DNA of 64,000 nt from Aeromonas sanarellii (GTDB lineage Bacteria > Pseudomonadota > Gammaproteobacteria > Enterobacterales > Aeromonadaceae). Below, piece after piece: positions 9,149 to 19,063 of this stretch. Numbering within the stretch: the first letter of the stretch is position 1; every line of letters starts with the position of its first letter. The notes beneath the pieces are model-generated. The model did not search any database. It had not been told where the DNA came from and worked only from the letters and a program-made list of their open reading frames with translations. The DNA is taken from the NCBI RefSeq assembly GCF_000820085.1, contig NZ_CDBN01000015.1, positions 62,001 to 126,000 of the forward strand, given 5' to 3'. The position numbers were made by a program, and so were the translations under genes.

Positions 9149-9745
9149 TTACAGGGAAATACCAGAGAAGGACATGAAGCCCAGCGCCATCAGACCCGCG
9201 GTGATGAAGGTGATGCCGAGACCGCGCAGGCCTTCCGGAACATCGGAATACTTCATCTTCTCGCGGATCCCCGCCATCGCGACGATGGCCAGCATCCAGC
9301 CTGCACCCGACCCCACGCCATAGACTACGGACTCCACGAAGTTGTAGTCACGCTGCACCATGAAGGAGACGCCGCCGAAGATGGCGCAGTTCACGGTGAT
9401 GAGCGGCAGGAAGATACCGAGGGCGTTGTAGAGGGCCGGGAAATACTTGTCCAGCGCCATCTCCAGGATCTGCACCAGGGCCGCGATCACCCCGATGAAG
9501 GTGATGAAGCTCAGGAAGCTGAGATCCAGACCGGACACCAGGGCGCCGTCTTTGAGCACGTAGTTGTAGATCAGGTTGTTGGCCGGGACGGCCACGGTCT
9601 GAACCACGATAACGGCGATCCCCAGGCCCATGGCGGTCTTGACCTTCTTGGACACCGCCAGGAAGGTACACATCCCCAGGAAGAAGGAGAGCGCCAGGTT
9701 CTCGATGAAGATCGAGCGAATCAACAGACTGATATAGTGTTCCAT
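9149..9745 (-). CDS. nqrE: Na+-NQR subunit E
   Basis: 198 residues with six predicted transmembrane helices. Conserved cysteines in FLGMCTF (near residue 26) and VNCAIFGG (near 120) are the residues that, with the homologous pair in NqrD, hold the intramembrane iron centre. Start [11 protein letters not shown] is canonical. It is separated from nqrD by three bases. Confidence 0.96.
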   Translation of the reverse strand: MEHYISLLIRSIFIENLALSFFLGMCTFLAVSKKVKTAMGLGIAVIVVQTVAVPANNLIYNYVLKDGALVSGLDLSFLSFITFIGVIAALVQILEMALDKYFPALYNALGIFLPLITVNCAIFGGVSFMVQRDYNFVESVVYGVGSGAGWMLAIVAMAGIREKMKYSDVPEGLRGLGITFITAGLMALGFMSFSGISL

Positions 9746-9748
9746 ACC

Positions 9749-10381
9749 TTAATCCTTCGCCTCCACCTGCTTGGGATCCTTGGTGCGCACGCCCCAGATG
9801 ATCAGACCAATGATGAAGAACGCACTCGGCGGCAGCAGCAGCAGGCCGTTGGGCACATACCAGCCACCATTGTTCACCAGCGGCAGCAGCTCGATGCCGA
9901 ACCAGGTGCCGGAACCCAGGATCTCGCGCACTGTGGCCACGGTCAGCAGCACGGCGCCATAACCCAGACCGTTGCCGATGCCGTCCAGGAAGGAGGGCAG
10001 CGGGGCACTCTTCATGGCGTAGGCTTCGGCACGACCCATCACGATACAGTTGGTGATGATGAGGCCGACGAACACCGACAGTTGCTTGGAGATGTCGTAG
10101 GCATACGCCTTGAGCACCTGGTCAACCACGATAACCAGGGACGCGATCACCGCCATCTGGGCGATGATCCGCACGCTGTTCGGGATCTGGTTGCGGATCA
10201 GGGAGATGAACAGGTTCGAGAAGGCGGTGACCGCGGTCACGGCCAGCGTCATCACGAACGCCGTCTTCATCTGACTGGTAACGGCCAGCGCGGAACAGAC
10301 ACCCAGCACCTGCAGTGCGATGGGGTTGTTGCCAAGCACAGGCGTCAACAGCAACTTTTTCATTTCGCTCTTGTCAGCCAT
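9749..10381 (-). CDS. nqrD: Na+-NQR subunit D
   Basis: 210 residues, a polytopic paralogue of NqrE. Cysteines in LGVCSALAV and [11 protein letters not shown] provide the other half of the iron site. The start at ATG 10381 ([15 protein letters not shown]) matches the family; an upstream in-frame extension is non-conserved. It overlaps the end of nqrC by 8 bases. Confidence 0.96.
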   Translation of the reverse strand: MADKSEMKKLLLTPVLGNNPIALQVLGVCSALAVTSQMKTAFVMTLAVTAVTAFSNLFISLIRNQIPNSVRIIAQMAVIASLVIVVDQVLKAYAYDISKQLSVFVGLIITNCIVMGRAEAYAMKSAPLPSFLDGIGNGLGYGAVLLTVATVREILGSGTWFGIELLPLVNNGGWYVPNGLLLLPPSAFFIIGLIIWGVRTKDPKQVEAKD

Positions 10382-11162
10382 TGTTGATTTCTCCTGCACG
10401 TACCTTGGCCAGGAAGGGACCGAAGGCCTTGGGGCCCATCCAGAAGTCGAAGGTGTGCTGTACACCATTGCCGGTCAGGGTCGCGCCGGACAGGCCGTCG
10501 ATTTCATGCTCGGAGCCAGCCGGAGCATGGCCCTTGATCACCCTCAGCGCCGGCTGGCCATCCTGATCGAACAGCTTCTTGCCGACAAACAGCTCGCGCC
10601 AGGCCGGGTTCTCGATCTCGCCGCCCAGACCCGGGGTCTCGCCGTGGTCATAGTAGGTGATGCCCTTGATGGTCTGGCCGTCGGCCGCGACCGCCACGAA
10701 GGCATACATGGTGGACCACAGACCCTGGCCGTAGATCGGCAGGATGATGTTGTCGACCTTGCCTTCGGCGTCTTTCGCGAAGAACACGGGGACCAGCTTG
10801 GAGATTTGACGCAGGCCGGCCTTGTCGTCGGCCGGGGCCAGACGAATGCTCTTGGCCGGGTCTTTCGCCGCCAGCTTGGTGTCGAAGTTGTCGGCATCGC
10901 CGTCGACGAACTCGCCGGTGGCCAGATCGACCAGACGCGCCTCAATCTTGTCGCCATACAGCTTGGCCAGGTCGCGCTTGGCCACAGCGCTGATGTCGAC
11001 GCCGGCGACGGACAGGATGTTGCTTTGCTTGTCCAGCGCCTTGTTTTCCAGCTGGGCCGGACGCAGACCCACGGCGGCCACGGAGACCACAATGGAGCAG
11101 ACCAGACACAGACCAGTCACTACGGCGAGAGTGCCGGTAGTAGAGTCTTTATTAAACGCCAC
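10374..11162 (-). CDS. nqrC: Na+-NQR subunit C
   Basis: 262 residues with one N-terminal membrane helix and a periplasmic domain carrying the covalent-FMN motif [13 protein letters not shown] (acceptor Thr near residue 227). I chose the GTG at 11162 as start: it gives the family N-terminus (M)[14 protein letters not shown] and has GGAGG seven bases upstream. No ATG lies in the right place. The start overlaps nqrB by 11 bases, so translation is probably coupled. Confidence 0.95.
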   Translation of the reverse strand: MAFNKDSTTGTLAVVTGLCLVCSIVVSVAAVGLRPAQLENKALDKQSNILSVAGVDISAVAKRDLAKLYGDKIEARLVDLATGEFVDGDADNFDTKLAAKDPAKSIRLAPADDKAGLRQISKLVPVFFAKDAEGKVDNIILPIYGQGLWSTMYAFVAVAADGQTIKGITYYDHGETPGLGGEIENPAWRELFVGKKLFDQDGQPALRVIKGHAPAGSEHEIDGLSGATLTGNGVQHTFDFWMGPKAFGPFLAKVRAGEINNG

Positions 11163-12381
11163 GTGCGATCCTCCGCTTGATGTTCGCCTGCGCCACGAAA
11201 TGGTCAAACAGGGGGGCAAACAGGTTGGCAAACAGAATGGCCAGCATCATGCCTTCCGGGAACGCGGGGTTCACGACCCGGATCAGCACCACCATCACCC
11301 CGATCAGGGCGCCGTACCACCACTTGCCCTTGTTGGTGAAGGCAGCGGAGACGGGGTCGGTCGCCATGAAGGCCATGCCGAACGCGAAGCCACCCAGCAC
11401 CAGGTGCCAGTGCCACGGCATGTTGAACATGGGGTTGGTATCGGAGCCGATGACGTTGAACAGCAGGGAGGTCGCTACCATGCCCACCATGACGCCGGCG
11501 ATGATGCGCCAGGAGGCGATACGCATGTAGACGATCATGGCCGCGCCGATGAGGATCATCAGGGTGGAGACTTCACCGATGGAACCCGGCAGGTTGCCGA
11601 GGAAGGCGTCCATCCAGCTGATGGCCTCGCCGGTGGCACCGTTGATCAGCGCCATCTGGCCACCCTGTGCCCACTGGCTCAGCGCGGTGGCGCCGGAGAA
11701 GCCGTCGACGGCGACCCAGACCGCATCACCAGAGATCTGACCCGGGTAGGCGAAGAACAGGAAGGCACGACCCGCCAGCGCCGGGTTCAGGAAGTTCTTG
11801 CCGGTACCACCGAACACTTCCTTGGCCAGCACCACACCGAAGGTGATACCCAGGGCAGCTTGCCACAGGGGCAGCTCGGGCGGCACGATCAGCGCGAACA
11901 GGATGGAGGTCACGAAGAAGCCTTCGTTGATCTCGTGCTTGCGCACCATGGCGAACAGCACTTCCCAGAAGCCACCGACCAGGAACACGGTCAGGTAGAT
12001 GGGCAGGAAGTGGGCAGCACCGATCAGCATCTTGCTGCCGATGCCGGCCACGGCCGGATCCAGCGAGGCACCAAACAGGGTAGCCAGGGCGTATTGCCAG
12101 GAATCGGCACCGGCTGCCGTGCCCAGGTGGGCGATGGCGGCGATGGCCTGGTTGCCGACGTTGTACATGCCCCAGAACATGGCCGGGAACACGGCCAGCC
12201 ACACCATGATCATCATGCGCTTCAGATCGATGGCGTCACGGACGTGGGCGGCATTGCGGGTCACGGAACCCGGGGTATAAAACAGGGTGTACGCCGCTTC
12301 AAACAGGGCATAGTACTTGGCGTACTTGCCACCCGGCTCGAAGTGATGTTCCATATTTTCAAGAAGTTGCTTGAAACTCAT
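11152..12381 (-). CDS. nqrB: Na+-NQR subunit B
   Basis: 409 residues, about ten transmembrane helices. It carries the FMN attachment motif GFSGATALS (Thr near residue 232) and the cytoplasmic N-terminal arm that interacts with NqrA. NqrB is the main sodium-conducting and riboflavin-binding subunit. Length and start ([14 protein letters not shown]) match Vibrio NqrB. Three bases separate it from nqrA. Confidence 0.97.
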   Translation of the reverse strand: MSFKQLLENMEHHFEPGGKYAKYYALFEAAYTLFYTPGSVTRNAAHVRDAIDLKRMMIMVWLAVFPAMFWGMYNVGNQAIAAIAHLGTAAGADSWQYALATLFGASLDPAVAGIGSKMLIGAAHFLPIYLTVFLVGGFWEVLFAMVRKHEINEGFFVTSILFALIVPPELPLWQAALGITFGVVLAKEVFGGTGKNFLNPALAGRAFLFFAYPGQISGDAVWVAVDGFSGATALSQWAQGGQMALINGATGEAISWMDAFLGNLPGSIGEVSTLMILIGAAMIVYMRIASWRIIAGVMVGMVATSLLFNVIGSDTNPMFNMPWHWHLVLGGFAFGMAFMATDPVSAAFTNKGKWWYGALIGVMVVLIRVVNPAFPEGMMLAILFANLFAPLFDHFVAQANIKRRIARGV

Positions 12382-12384
12382 CGC

Positions 12385-13728
12385 TTAACCTTCCAGTTCT
12401 ATCTTGGTCAGGCACTCACGCAAGACCGGGCCGTACTCTGTCTTGCCGGGGCAGACGAAGGTACAGAGCGCCAGATCTTCCTCATCCAGCTCCAGGCAGC
12501 CGAGCGCCTGCGCGCTGTCGGTGTCGCCGGAGATCAGATCCCGCAGCAGCAGGGTCGGCAGGATGTCGAGCGGCATCACGCGCTCATAGTTGCCGATAGG
12601 CACCATGGAGCGATCACTACCGTTGGTGGTGGTAGTGAAGTTGATGAGTTTGCCCTTCATCAGATGAGAGAGGGTGGTACGGGTGATGGAGAACTTGCTG
12701 GCACTGGGTTTGACCCAGCCCAGGAACTCTTTCTCGCGACCTTCGCCCAGCACGCTCACCTGGTTGTGGAAGCGACCCAGGTAGTCATGGACCCCTTCGG
12801 CCTTGGCACCGCTCAGCAGGGAACCGGAGATGACGCGGTTTTCATCGGCGCGCAGCTCGTTGTTGGTGAGCTGGCTGAGGCAGGCACCGAGGCGGGTGCG
12901 CAGCAGGCGCGGCTTGATCACGTTCGGGCCGGCCAGGGAGATCACCTTGTCGGTGAAGATCTGGCCGGAGGTGAACAGTTTGCCGTAGGCGATCACGTCC
13001 TGGTAGTTGATGTGCCACTGCACCTTGTTGGCACCGACCGGATCCAGGAAGTGGATGTGGGTGCCCGGCAGACCGGCGGGGTGCGGGCCGACGAACACGG
13101 CTTCCTTGACCTGGGCCAGGGAGGAGTGCGGCAGGCTGCCTTCGCCCTTGCAGACGTGGACTGTGCCGTCGGTCAGGCGGGTCAGCACGGCCAGACCGTC
13201 GAGGAAGGCCTGGGCCTGTTCCTTGATGATCAGCTCCGCACTGGCGGCCAGCGGATTGGTGTCCATGGCGGTGACGAAGATGGCGCGCGGGGCTGAACCC
13301 AGGGCCGGCACCTTGCTGAACGGACGGGTACGCAGCGCGGTCCATTGGCCCGATGCGACCAGGATCTCCTGCACCTTGCTGCGCTCGAGCTTGGGCAGCT
13401 CGGCGGAGGCAAAGTGCTCGAAGGTCACCTGCTCGTCAGAGCCATCGATGTCGATGACAACGGATTGCAGAACACGCTTGGCACCACGGTTGATCTCAGA
13501 AACCACACCGGTGGCAGGGGCCGTGAATTTAACGCCGGGATTCTTCTTATCTTCGAAGAGCTCCTGACCTTTAATGACGCGATCACCTACTTTGACAAAC
13601 ATAGTAGGACGCATCCCCACGAACTCTTCGCCGAGTGTAGCAACACGGGTGATGGCCGGGCCATCGTAGATTACTTGCTCCGGAGCACCCAGCACGGGGA
13701 TGTCCAGTCCTCTTTTAATTGTAATCAT
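12385..13728 (-). CDS. nqrA: Na+-NQR subunit A
   Basis: 447 residues, soluble cytoplasmic subunit implicated in quinone handling. The start at ATG 13728 ([12 protein letters not shown]) matches the family; four more in-frame codons upstream are not conserved. It is the first gene of the operon nqrABCDEF-apbE-nqrM, which oxidises NADH, reduces ubiquinone and pumps sodium outward. Confidence 0.96.
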   Translation of the reverse strand: MITIKRGLDIPVLGAPEQVIYDGPAITRVATLGEEFVGMRPTMFVKVGDRVIKGQELFEDKKNPGVKFTAPATGVVSEINRGAKRVLQSVVIDIDGSDEQVTFEHFASAELPKLERSKVQEILVASGQWTALRTRPFSKVPALGSAPRAIFVTAMDTNPLAASAELIIKEQAQAFLDGLAVLTRLTDGTVHVCKGEGSLPHSSLAQVKEAVFVGPHPAGLPGTHIHFLDPVGANKVQWHINYQDVIAYGKLFTSGQIFTDKVISLAGPNVIKPRLLRTRLGACLSQLTNNELRADENRVISGSLLSGAKAEGVHDYLGRFHNQVSVLGEGREKEFLGWVKPSASKFSITRTTLSHLMKGKLINFTTTTNGSDRSMVPIGNYERVMPLDILPTLLLRDLISGDTDSAQALGCLELDEEDLALCTFVCPGKTEYGPVLRECLTKIELEG

Positions 13729-14145
13729 ACTCACTTGCACTACCGTTAAGGGAAGACAGGTTGGTTAGCGCCGAGAAATACATCACGACGAGTTGTTGAA
13801 TGAGCCCGTCCATATCGCGACAAACTGTCGAGAAAACAAACAAATCAGCAACATACAGGATCATTCAAAAGCGCCTGAGTTTACCACCTTAGGCAAGTTT
13901 GCCGCCACGCCAAATGGGGAAAATCCCCGCCCTATCACAAAATTAACCTTCAATGAATATTTTCCCTCCGCCCCTGCAACCCGTGGTTTTAAAGGATTTT
14001 TCGCAAAGCTAACCCTATAGGGGTATTTTTTGGAGTGTGCGGAGAAGGATTAGAAAAAATAATCCTCCTCTTGCCCGCCTGGGGCGATCCGCTCGTGATG
14101 ATTCAGTTAATTGGTCGAGGATTGAGTAATCAAAAGGTCAATGAT
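13729..14145. promoter_or_regulatory. Intergenic region upstream of nqrA; presumed nqr promoter region
   Basis: About 417 bases without a credible gene, AT-richer than its surroundings. It must hold the nqr promoter on the minus strand, but I could not settle on one -35/-10 pair. Two symmetric elements stand out: a CCCTATAGGG palindrome (about 14011-14020) within a longer imperfect dyad, and an 11-bp inverted repeat near 14041-14070 (GAGAAGGATTA ... TAATCCTCCTC) just past the bolA stop. Confidence 0.45.
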
Positions 14146-14460
14146 TCACGCAAAGGGGGATTTGCTGACACAGCTCGGCGTCTTGGGGGCCTGCTCCCGG
14201 GCCAGCCACTCGGCTTGTGTATAGGTATGCAACGCCAGCGCATGGATGGCGCCCGCCAGCTCCTCGGCCAGCACGGCATTGACCTGGCGATGGCGCCCCA
14301 GCAGGCGCTGCCCCTCGAACACCTGGCTCACCACCACCACCTTGAAGTGGCTTTCAGACCCAGGTGCTACCCTGTGCATGTAGCTCTCGTTGATCACCTC
14401 CAGGTGGCTCGGGGAGAGCGCGGCGGCCAGCTTGGCCTCTATCTGCTGTTGCATGCTCAC
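14146..14460 (-). CDS. bolA: BolA family protein
   Basis: 104 residues (E. coli BolA 105), with the BolA-fold pattern [19 protein letters not shown] and the [10 protein letters not shown] helix. BolA works with monothiol glutaredoxin in [2Fe-2S] handling and in stress and morphology control. The start is GTG at 14460 with AGGAG eight bases upstream; an ATG two codons later (14454) is the alternative. The bolA-yajG-ampG neighbourhood of E. coli is retained, but rlmG has been inserted after bolA. Confidence 0.9.
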   Translation of the reverse strand: MSMQQQIEAKLAAALSPSHLEVINESYMHRVAPGSESHFKVVVVSQVFEGQRLLGRHRQVNAVLAEELAGAIHALALHTYTQAEWLAREQAPKTPSCVSKSPFA

Positions 14461-14678
14461 GGTGAAGACTCCTCGTCGAATGTCCGGCCATTAATGTCCC
14501 GCCATTGTAGCCAGGGTTGCCTGCCGGATGCATCAGGCGTGAGGGAATTGGCCATCCCCCGGTCGCACCGGGCTGGTGAATTTCTCCGTCGCCGCTAGAA
14601 TAGCGCCACTTTCACCGCTGCCGGGCAATACGGGGCAGACGGTCGCCATTCATCAACCACAATGTTGGACTCCTGCCT

Positions 14679-15812
14679 ATGCAAACCCTGCTCGACACGG
14701 CCCACTGCCGCCTGACCCTGTACCGTTACCCGCGGCAGAACCAGGATCCCCTGCAGGCCTGGGATGCGGCGGACGAGTATCTGATCAATGAGCTTGCCGA
14801 ATCGCAGCAAGCACCTGATGGTCCCGTCATCATCATGAACGACGGCTTCGGCGCCCTGGCGGCCTTCCTGCACGCCCACGCCCCCGTCTGCGTGACCGAT
14901 TCCCATGTCGGCGAGCGGGCGACCCTGGCCAACCTGGCGGAGAATGGCCTGGATCCCGATGCCATCCGCCTGCAGGATGCCCTGGCACCACTGCCCGATG
15001 CCCCGGCTCTGGTGGTGATCAAGGTTTCCAAGTACCAGGCGCTGCTGGAGCAGCAACTGCTGGCGCTGCGCCAGGTGGTCACGCCGGCGACCCGCATCCT
15101 GGCCGCCGGCAAGGCCAAGGACATTCACACCTCCACCCTCAAGCTGTTCGAGAAGTATCTGGGCGAGACCCGCACCTCGCTCGCCTGGAAGAAGGCGCGG
15201 CTCATTCACTGCACGCCGGCCGCCGAGCGCCCGCCCCTGCCCAACCCCTTCCCGACCGTCTGGCCGCTGGAGGGCAGCGGCATGCTGATCCACAACCATG
15301 CCAACGTGTTTTCCCGCACCAGTCTGGATATCGGTGCCCGCTTCATGCTGGACAATTTGCCGATCCACAGCGCGCGCAAGGTGATCGATCTGGGCTGTGG
15401 CAACGGCGTGCTCGGGCTTTCGCTATTGGCCAAGGACAGCGAGGTGGAGGTGACCTTCATCGACGAGTCCTATATGGCGGTCGCCTCGGCGCGGCTGAAC
15501 GTCGAGCACAACCTGCCGGATGCCCTGCCCCGCGCCCACTTCCTGGTCAACAACTGTCTCGACGGCGTGCCGGCCGGCTCGGCGGATCGCATCCTCTGCA
15601 ACCCGCCGTTCCATCAGTTGCAGGCGATCACCGATCACATCGCCTGGCAGATGTTCACCGATGCGCACCGGGTGTTGCCTCAGGGGGGGGAACTCTGGAT
15701 AGTAGGCAACCGTCACCTGGACTATCACAACAAACTCAAGCGCCTGTTTGGCAACGCACAAGTCGTTGCGTCGAACAGCAAATTCGTTATTTTGAAAGCC
15801 ATCAAACGCTGA
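14679..15812 (+). CDS. rlmG: 23S rRNA m2G1835 methyltransferase RlmG
   Basis: 377 residues (E. coli 378). The N-terminal half is a degenerate methyltransferase-like domain; the C-terminal half has the SAM site VIDLGCGNGVLGL and the catalytic NPPFH motif typical of RsmC/RlmG N2-guanine methyltransferases. It methylates G1835 in helix 68 region of 23S rRNA. Divergent from bolA, followed by yajG after 21 bases on the same strand. Confidence 0.95.
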   Translation: MQTLLDTAHCRLTLYRYPRQNQDPLQAWDAADEYLINELAESQQAPDGPVIIMNDGFGALAAFLHAHAPVCVTDSHVGERATLANLAENGLDPDAIRLQDALAPLPDAPALVVIKVSKYQALLEQQLLALRQVVTPATRILAAGKAKDIHTSTLKLFEKYLGETRTSLAWKKARLIHCTPAAERPPLPNPFPTVWPLEGSGMLIHNHANVFSRTSLDIGARFMLDNLPIHSARKVIDLGCGNGVLGLSLLAKDSEVEVTFIDESYMAVASARLNVEHNLPDALPRAHFLVNNCLDGVPAGSADRILCNPPFHQLQAITDHIAWQMFTDAHRVLPQGGELWIVGNRHLDYHNKLKRLFGNAQVVASNSKFVILKAIKR

Positions 15813-15833
15813 AGCTAAAGCCAAAGGAAACCC

Positions 15834-16409
15834 ATGATGAAAAAGTCACTCTTGCTGCTGGCCGCCCTGGTGCTGGGTGGTTGTGCCACTCACTGGCCGG
15901 AGAGCGCCCTGCTCAACCCGCAAATCATCCCCTCCAACCAGCAGTACTACTCAGGCAACCGCATCACCATGGAAGGGGTGGACAAGCGCGAGGCCGCCTA
16001 CGTCTTCTCCATCAAGAAGAAAGAGAAGGCCCCCGTGCTGGTCAACAGCAGCCAGCCCCTCAACAGCCTGCTGGCGGAAAAACTGGCGGAAGGGCTGCGC
16101 AGCCAGGGGCTGGAAGTGGGCAACAGCGGCACCACCAACCTGACCCTGGCCATCTCCACCGCAGCCGTCACCGTGGAAGAGAAGACCTTCACCTATGTCA
16201 CCAAGTCCCGCGTCAGCCTGCAGGTGATCGCCGACTTCCAGGGCAGCAAGCTGACCAAGCAGTTCAACATGTCCTCCAGCAAGGAAGGCCCGGGGGAGCC
16301 GAGCATGGCGGATCTGGAGTCCACCCTGAACCAGCAACTGGGCAGCGTGCTGCAGCAGATCATGGCCGACGAGGCGCTGCGCGGCTATCTCAAGGGTCAG
16401 CCGAGCTGA
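15834..16409 (+). CDS. yajG: YajG family lipoprotein
   Basis: 191 residues. Lipoprotein signal with lipobox VLGGC (Cys near residue 17). The mature part resembles YajG, whose function is not established. In E. coli yajG sits directly upstream of ampG; here a cyclophilin and a small unknown gene separate them. Spacing to the next gene is 14 bases, suggesting one transcript. Confidence 0.85.
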   Translation: MMKKSLLLLAALVLGGCATHWPESALLNPQIIPSNQQYYSGNRITMEGVDKREAAYVFSIKKKEKAPVLVNSSQPLNSLLAEKLAEGLRSQGLEVGNSGTTNLTLAISTAAVTVEEKTFTYVTKSRVSLQVIADFQGSKLTKQFNMSSSKEGPGEPSMADLESTLNQQLGSVLQQIMADEALRGYLKGQPS

Positions 16410-16423
16410 GCGAGGACATATAG

Positions 16424-16975
16424 ATGAAGAAACTCTGGTTACTGATCACCCTGATCGCCCCCCTGGCCTTTGCCGGCCAAAAGGTCCATATGGAGACCAA
16501 TCATGGCACCATAGTGGTGGAGCTGGCTCCCAAGCAGGCGCCGCAGACGGTGAAGAACTTCCTGCGCTACGTGGCGGACGGCAGCTATGACGGCAGCCTC
16601 TTCCACCGGGTGATCCAGAACTTCGTGGTACAGGGCGGGGGCTACAATCAGCAGTTCCAGCCGCTGCCGACCTTCGATCCCGTGGTCAACGAGTCCAGGG
16701 GCGGCCTGCCCAACAAGCGCGGCAGCATCGCCATGGCCCGCACCCAGGCAGTCGACAGCGCCACTCGCCAGTTCTACTTCAACCTGGTGGACAACGACAA
16801 CCTCAACGCCAATGCCGGCGCCGGTTACACCGTGTTCGGCCAGGTGGTGCAGGGCATGGAGGTGCTGGACAAGCTGGCCCAGGTCCAGACGGGCTACAGC
16901 TCCATCCTGCGTGCCAACGACGTGCCCACCAGCCCCATCATCCTGAAAAAAGTGGTGCTGCTGGCGGACAAATAA
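16424..16975 (+). CDS. Periplasmic peptidyl-prolyl cis-trans isomerase (cyclophilin, PpiA-like)
   Basis: 183 residues. Signal peptide cleaved after AFA (residue 17), then a complete cyclophilin domain with FHRVIQNFVVQGG, GSIAMART, and FYFNLVDN. It should catalyse proline isomerisation during folding of exported proteins. E. coli PpiA is the closest functional counterpart by signal peptide and length (190), but PpiB-like paralogues exist, so I leave the symbol blank. Confidence 0.9.
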   Translation: MKKLWLLITLIAPLAFAGQKVHMETNHGTIVVELAPKQAPQTVKNFLRYVADGSYDGSLFHRVIQNFVVQGGGYNQQFQPLPTFDPVVNESRGGLPNKRGSIAMARTQAVDSATRQFYFNLVDNDNLNANAGAGYTVFGQVVQGMEVLDKLAQVQTGYSSILRANDVPTSPIILKKVVLLADK

Positions 16976-17089
16976 CGCGCGCCGGATCACACTCCGCCGC
17001 CCCCATGAACGGGTCACCGGTATCCTTTTCTATACTCAGCCCTTGCCCGAGGTTTGCGGGAGATGCAGCGACTGAGCCAGGAGGAACCG

Positions 17090-17419
17090 GTGACCTGTCA
17101 CGATTACATAGCCCAACACGCCGGCCCGCTGGCCCAGGCGGTCCGTCATTTCCTGGCACGGGAAATCCCCTATCACCAGCTGGAAGACTTGAGCTGGCAG
17201 CTTCTCTCCCTCTGGCAGGCCCTCCCCGTCATCCCCCTGGACAAGTCCCCCGCCAGCGAACAGGAGGGCGTATTCTGGCACCTGCTGCACAGCCTGCACC
17301 TGTGGGATGAACAGCAACTCGTCAGCGAGACCTGGCTGCGCCTGCAGCTGATGGCCTGCGCCAATTTTCTCGTCGCCGAGGGGCCCTGCCCGGGCCACTG
17401 CATCGGCTCGCGCCCCTGA
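17090..17419 (+). CDS. Conserved hypothetical protein between the cyclophilin gene and ampG
   Basis: 109 residues if it starts at GTG 17090, which has a perfect AGGAGG five bases upstream; in-frame ATGs at 17054 and 17063 have weaker sites. The product is soluble, helical and tryptophan/leucine-rich (LSWQLLSLWQALP, FWHLLHSLHLWDEQ), with a Cys-rich tail (CPGHC). I do not recognise a family. It lies between two co-directional genes; the strong ribosome site is the main argument that it is real. Confidence 0.6.
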   Translation: MTCHDYIAQHAGPLAQAVRHFLAREIPYHQLEDLSWQLLSLWQALPVIPLDKSPASEQEGVFWHLLHSLHLWDEQQLVSETWLRLQLMACANFLVAEGPCPGHCIGSRP

Positions 17420-17503
17420 ATCCTGCCCGTCCCGTTCGGCTTGCCTTGGCTAGGCCGCGCGAACCTGACAAAATGACCCCCTTTTCCCAGAGGAGTCAGG
17501 CAG

Positions 17504-18907
17504 TTGAACAATCTCAGCCCGCCCAGCCATACCCCGGGCCGTGCCACCAGCTGGCGAGATGCCCTCGCCGTCTATCTGGAAGCGCGGGTGCTCATCCTGT
17601 TTGCCATGGGATTTTCCTCCGGCCTGCCGCTGCTGCTGGTCTTTGGCACCCTGTCGTTCTGGTTGCGCGAGGCGGATGTCAGCCTGACCGACATCGGCTA
17701 CATGAGCTGGGTGGCGCTGGCCTATGGCTTCAAGTGGCTATGGTCACCCCTGGTGGATCGACTGCCCCTGCCCCTGCTTTCACGGCTGCTGGGGCGGCGG
17801 CGCAGCTGGATGCTGCTCTCCCAGGTGCTGATCGCACTCTCCCTGGTCGGCATGGCCTATTGCGATCCCAAGACCCAGCTCGCCCAGCTCGCCCTGTTCG
17901 CCCTGCTGGTGGCCTTCGCCTCCGCCACCCAGGACATCGTCATCGACGCCTATCGTATAGAGTCTGCACCGGAGCGGCTGCAGGCGGCCATGGCGGCCTC
18001 CTACATGACGGGTTACCGGCTCGCCATGATCATGGCCGGTGCCGGGGCCCTGGCGCTGGCCGCCTGGCTCGGCAGCAACAGCGGCTATGACTATCGCGGC
18101 TGGCAGCTTACCTATCTGCTGATGGGGGGCCTGATGTCCCTCGGCGTCATCACCACCCTGGTCAGTCACGAGCCGGATATCGATCTCAAGGGTCAGGACG
18201 AGCAGCAGATGGCACGCAAGGCGTTGCTGCTGGAGCGGGGCTGGGCGCCCACGCTGGCCGGGCTGGGCGCCTGGACCTACGAGGCCATCTGGTGTCCCTT
18301 CGCCGACTTCTTCCGCCGCTACGGCTCCTCGGCCCTGCTGATCCTCGGGCTTATCGCCTGCTATCGCATCTCGGACGTGGTGATGGGGGTGATGTCCAAC
18401 AGCTTCTACGTGGACCTGCAATTCAGCAAGACGGAAGTGGCCACCATCACCAAGGTGTACGGCGTCATCATGACGCTGGTGGGGGCGGCGCTCGGTGGGG
18501 TGCTGGTGATGCGCTTCGGCACCCTGCGGATCCTGTTCCTCGGCGCCGTGCTGACCGCCAGCACCAACCTGCTGTTCGCCCTGCTCAACGAGGTGGGCCA
18601 CAACCTGGAGCTGCTGACCCTCATCATCTCGCTGGACAACCTCAGCGCCGGCATCGCGACGGCTGCGTTTGTGACCTATCTGTCGAGCCTCACCAACGTG
18701 GCCTTCTCGGCCACCCAGTACGCGCTGTTCAGCTCCATCATGCTGCTGCTGCCCAAGCTGCTTGCGGGTTTCTCCGGTCGGGTGGTCGAGCTGATCGGCT
18801 ACAGCCACTTCTTCATCGGCACCAGCCTGCTCGGCATTCCGGTGATGATACTGATCATTATGGTTGCCAAACGAGGCAGTGCTTTGTCACCAGAAACGAA
18901 CAAATAG
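17504..18907 (+). CDS. ampG: Muropeptide MFS permease AmpG
   Basis: 467 residues with about 12-14 transmembrane helices, AmpG features GFSSGLPLLLVFGTLSFWL and ATQDIVIDAYRIE. It imports GlcNAc-anhydro-muropeptides for cell-wall recycling, which in Aeromonas also feeds beta-lactamase induction. The start appears to be TTG at 17504: AGGAG lies eight bases upstream and no ATG gives the conserved N-terminus. Confidence 0.95.
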   Translation: MNNLSPPSHTPGRATSWRDALAVYLEARVLILFAMGFSSGLPLLLVFGTLSFWLREADVSLTDIGYMSWVALAYGFKWLWSPLVDRLPLPLLSRLLGRRRSWMLLSQVLIALSLVGMAYCDPKTQLAQLALFALLVAFASATQDIVIDAYRIESAPERLQAAMAASYMTGYRLAMIMAGAGALALAAWLGSNSGYDYRGWQLTYLLMGGLMSLGVITTLVSHEPDIDLKGQDEQQMARKALLLERGWAPTLAGLGAWTYEAIWCPFADFFRRYGSSALLILGLIACYRISDVVMGVMSNSFYVDLQFSKTEVATITKVYGVIMTLVGAALGGVLVMRFGTLRILFLGAVLTASTNLLFALLNEVGHNLELLTLIISLDNLSAGIATAAFVTYLSSLTNVAFSATQYALFSSIMLLLPKLLAGFSGRVVELIGYSHFFIGTSLLGIPVMILIIMVAKRGSALSPETNK

Positions 18908-18929
18908 CAAGCGTTTGCGGATTTTTGGG

Positions 18930-18945
18930 GGTGATTAGATTCACA
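18930..18945 (+). promoter_or_regulatory. CRP-like site upstream of the Tsx-like channel gene
   Basis: GGTGA-TTAGAT-TCACA differs from TGTGA-N6-TCACA at one base. A candidate -10 TAGAAT lies at 18996-19001, which would put a start near 19008 and the CRP centre near -71, a class I position. The matching -35 (TTTATC, 18973-18978) is weak, as expected for an activated promoter. E. coli tsx is CRP/CytR controlled. Confidence 0.55.
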
Positions 18946-19063
18946 AATCCTGACAAAGTTCCCTGGCTCTTGTTTATCCGTTGAATTTATTTGGCTAGAA
19001 TCCCTTCCGCTCCTTGTGGGCAGGCTACGGAAAACCTCAACTAACGCACAAGAGACCAATAAA

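Noticed and set aside
10822..13296. 824-codon open frame on the plus strand
   Set aside because: It lies antisense to nqrC, nqrB and nqrA, whose products are unmistakable; the His/Gln/Gly-rich translation is typical of a high-GC shadow frame.
13793..14020. 75-codon plus-strand frame in the nqr upstream region
   Set aside because: No ribosome site and non-protein-like composition; located in the promoter region.
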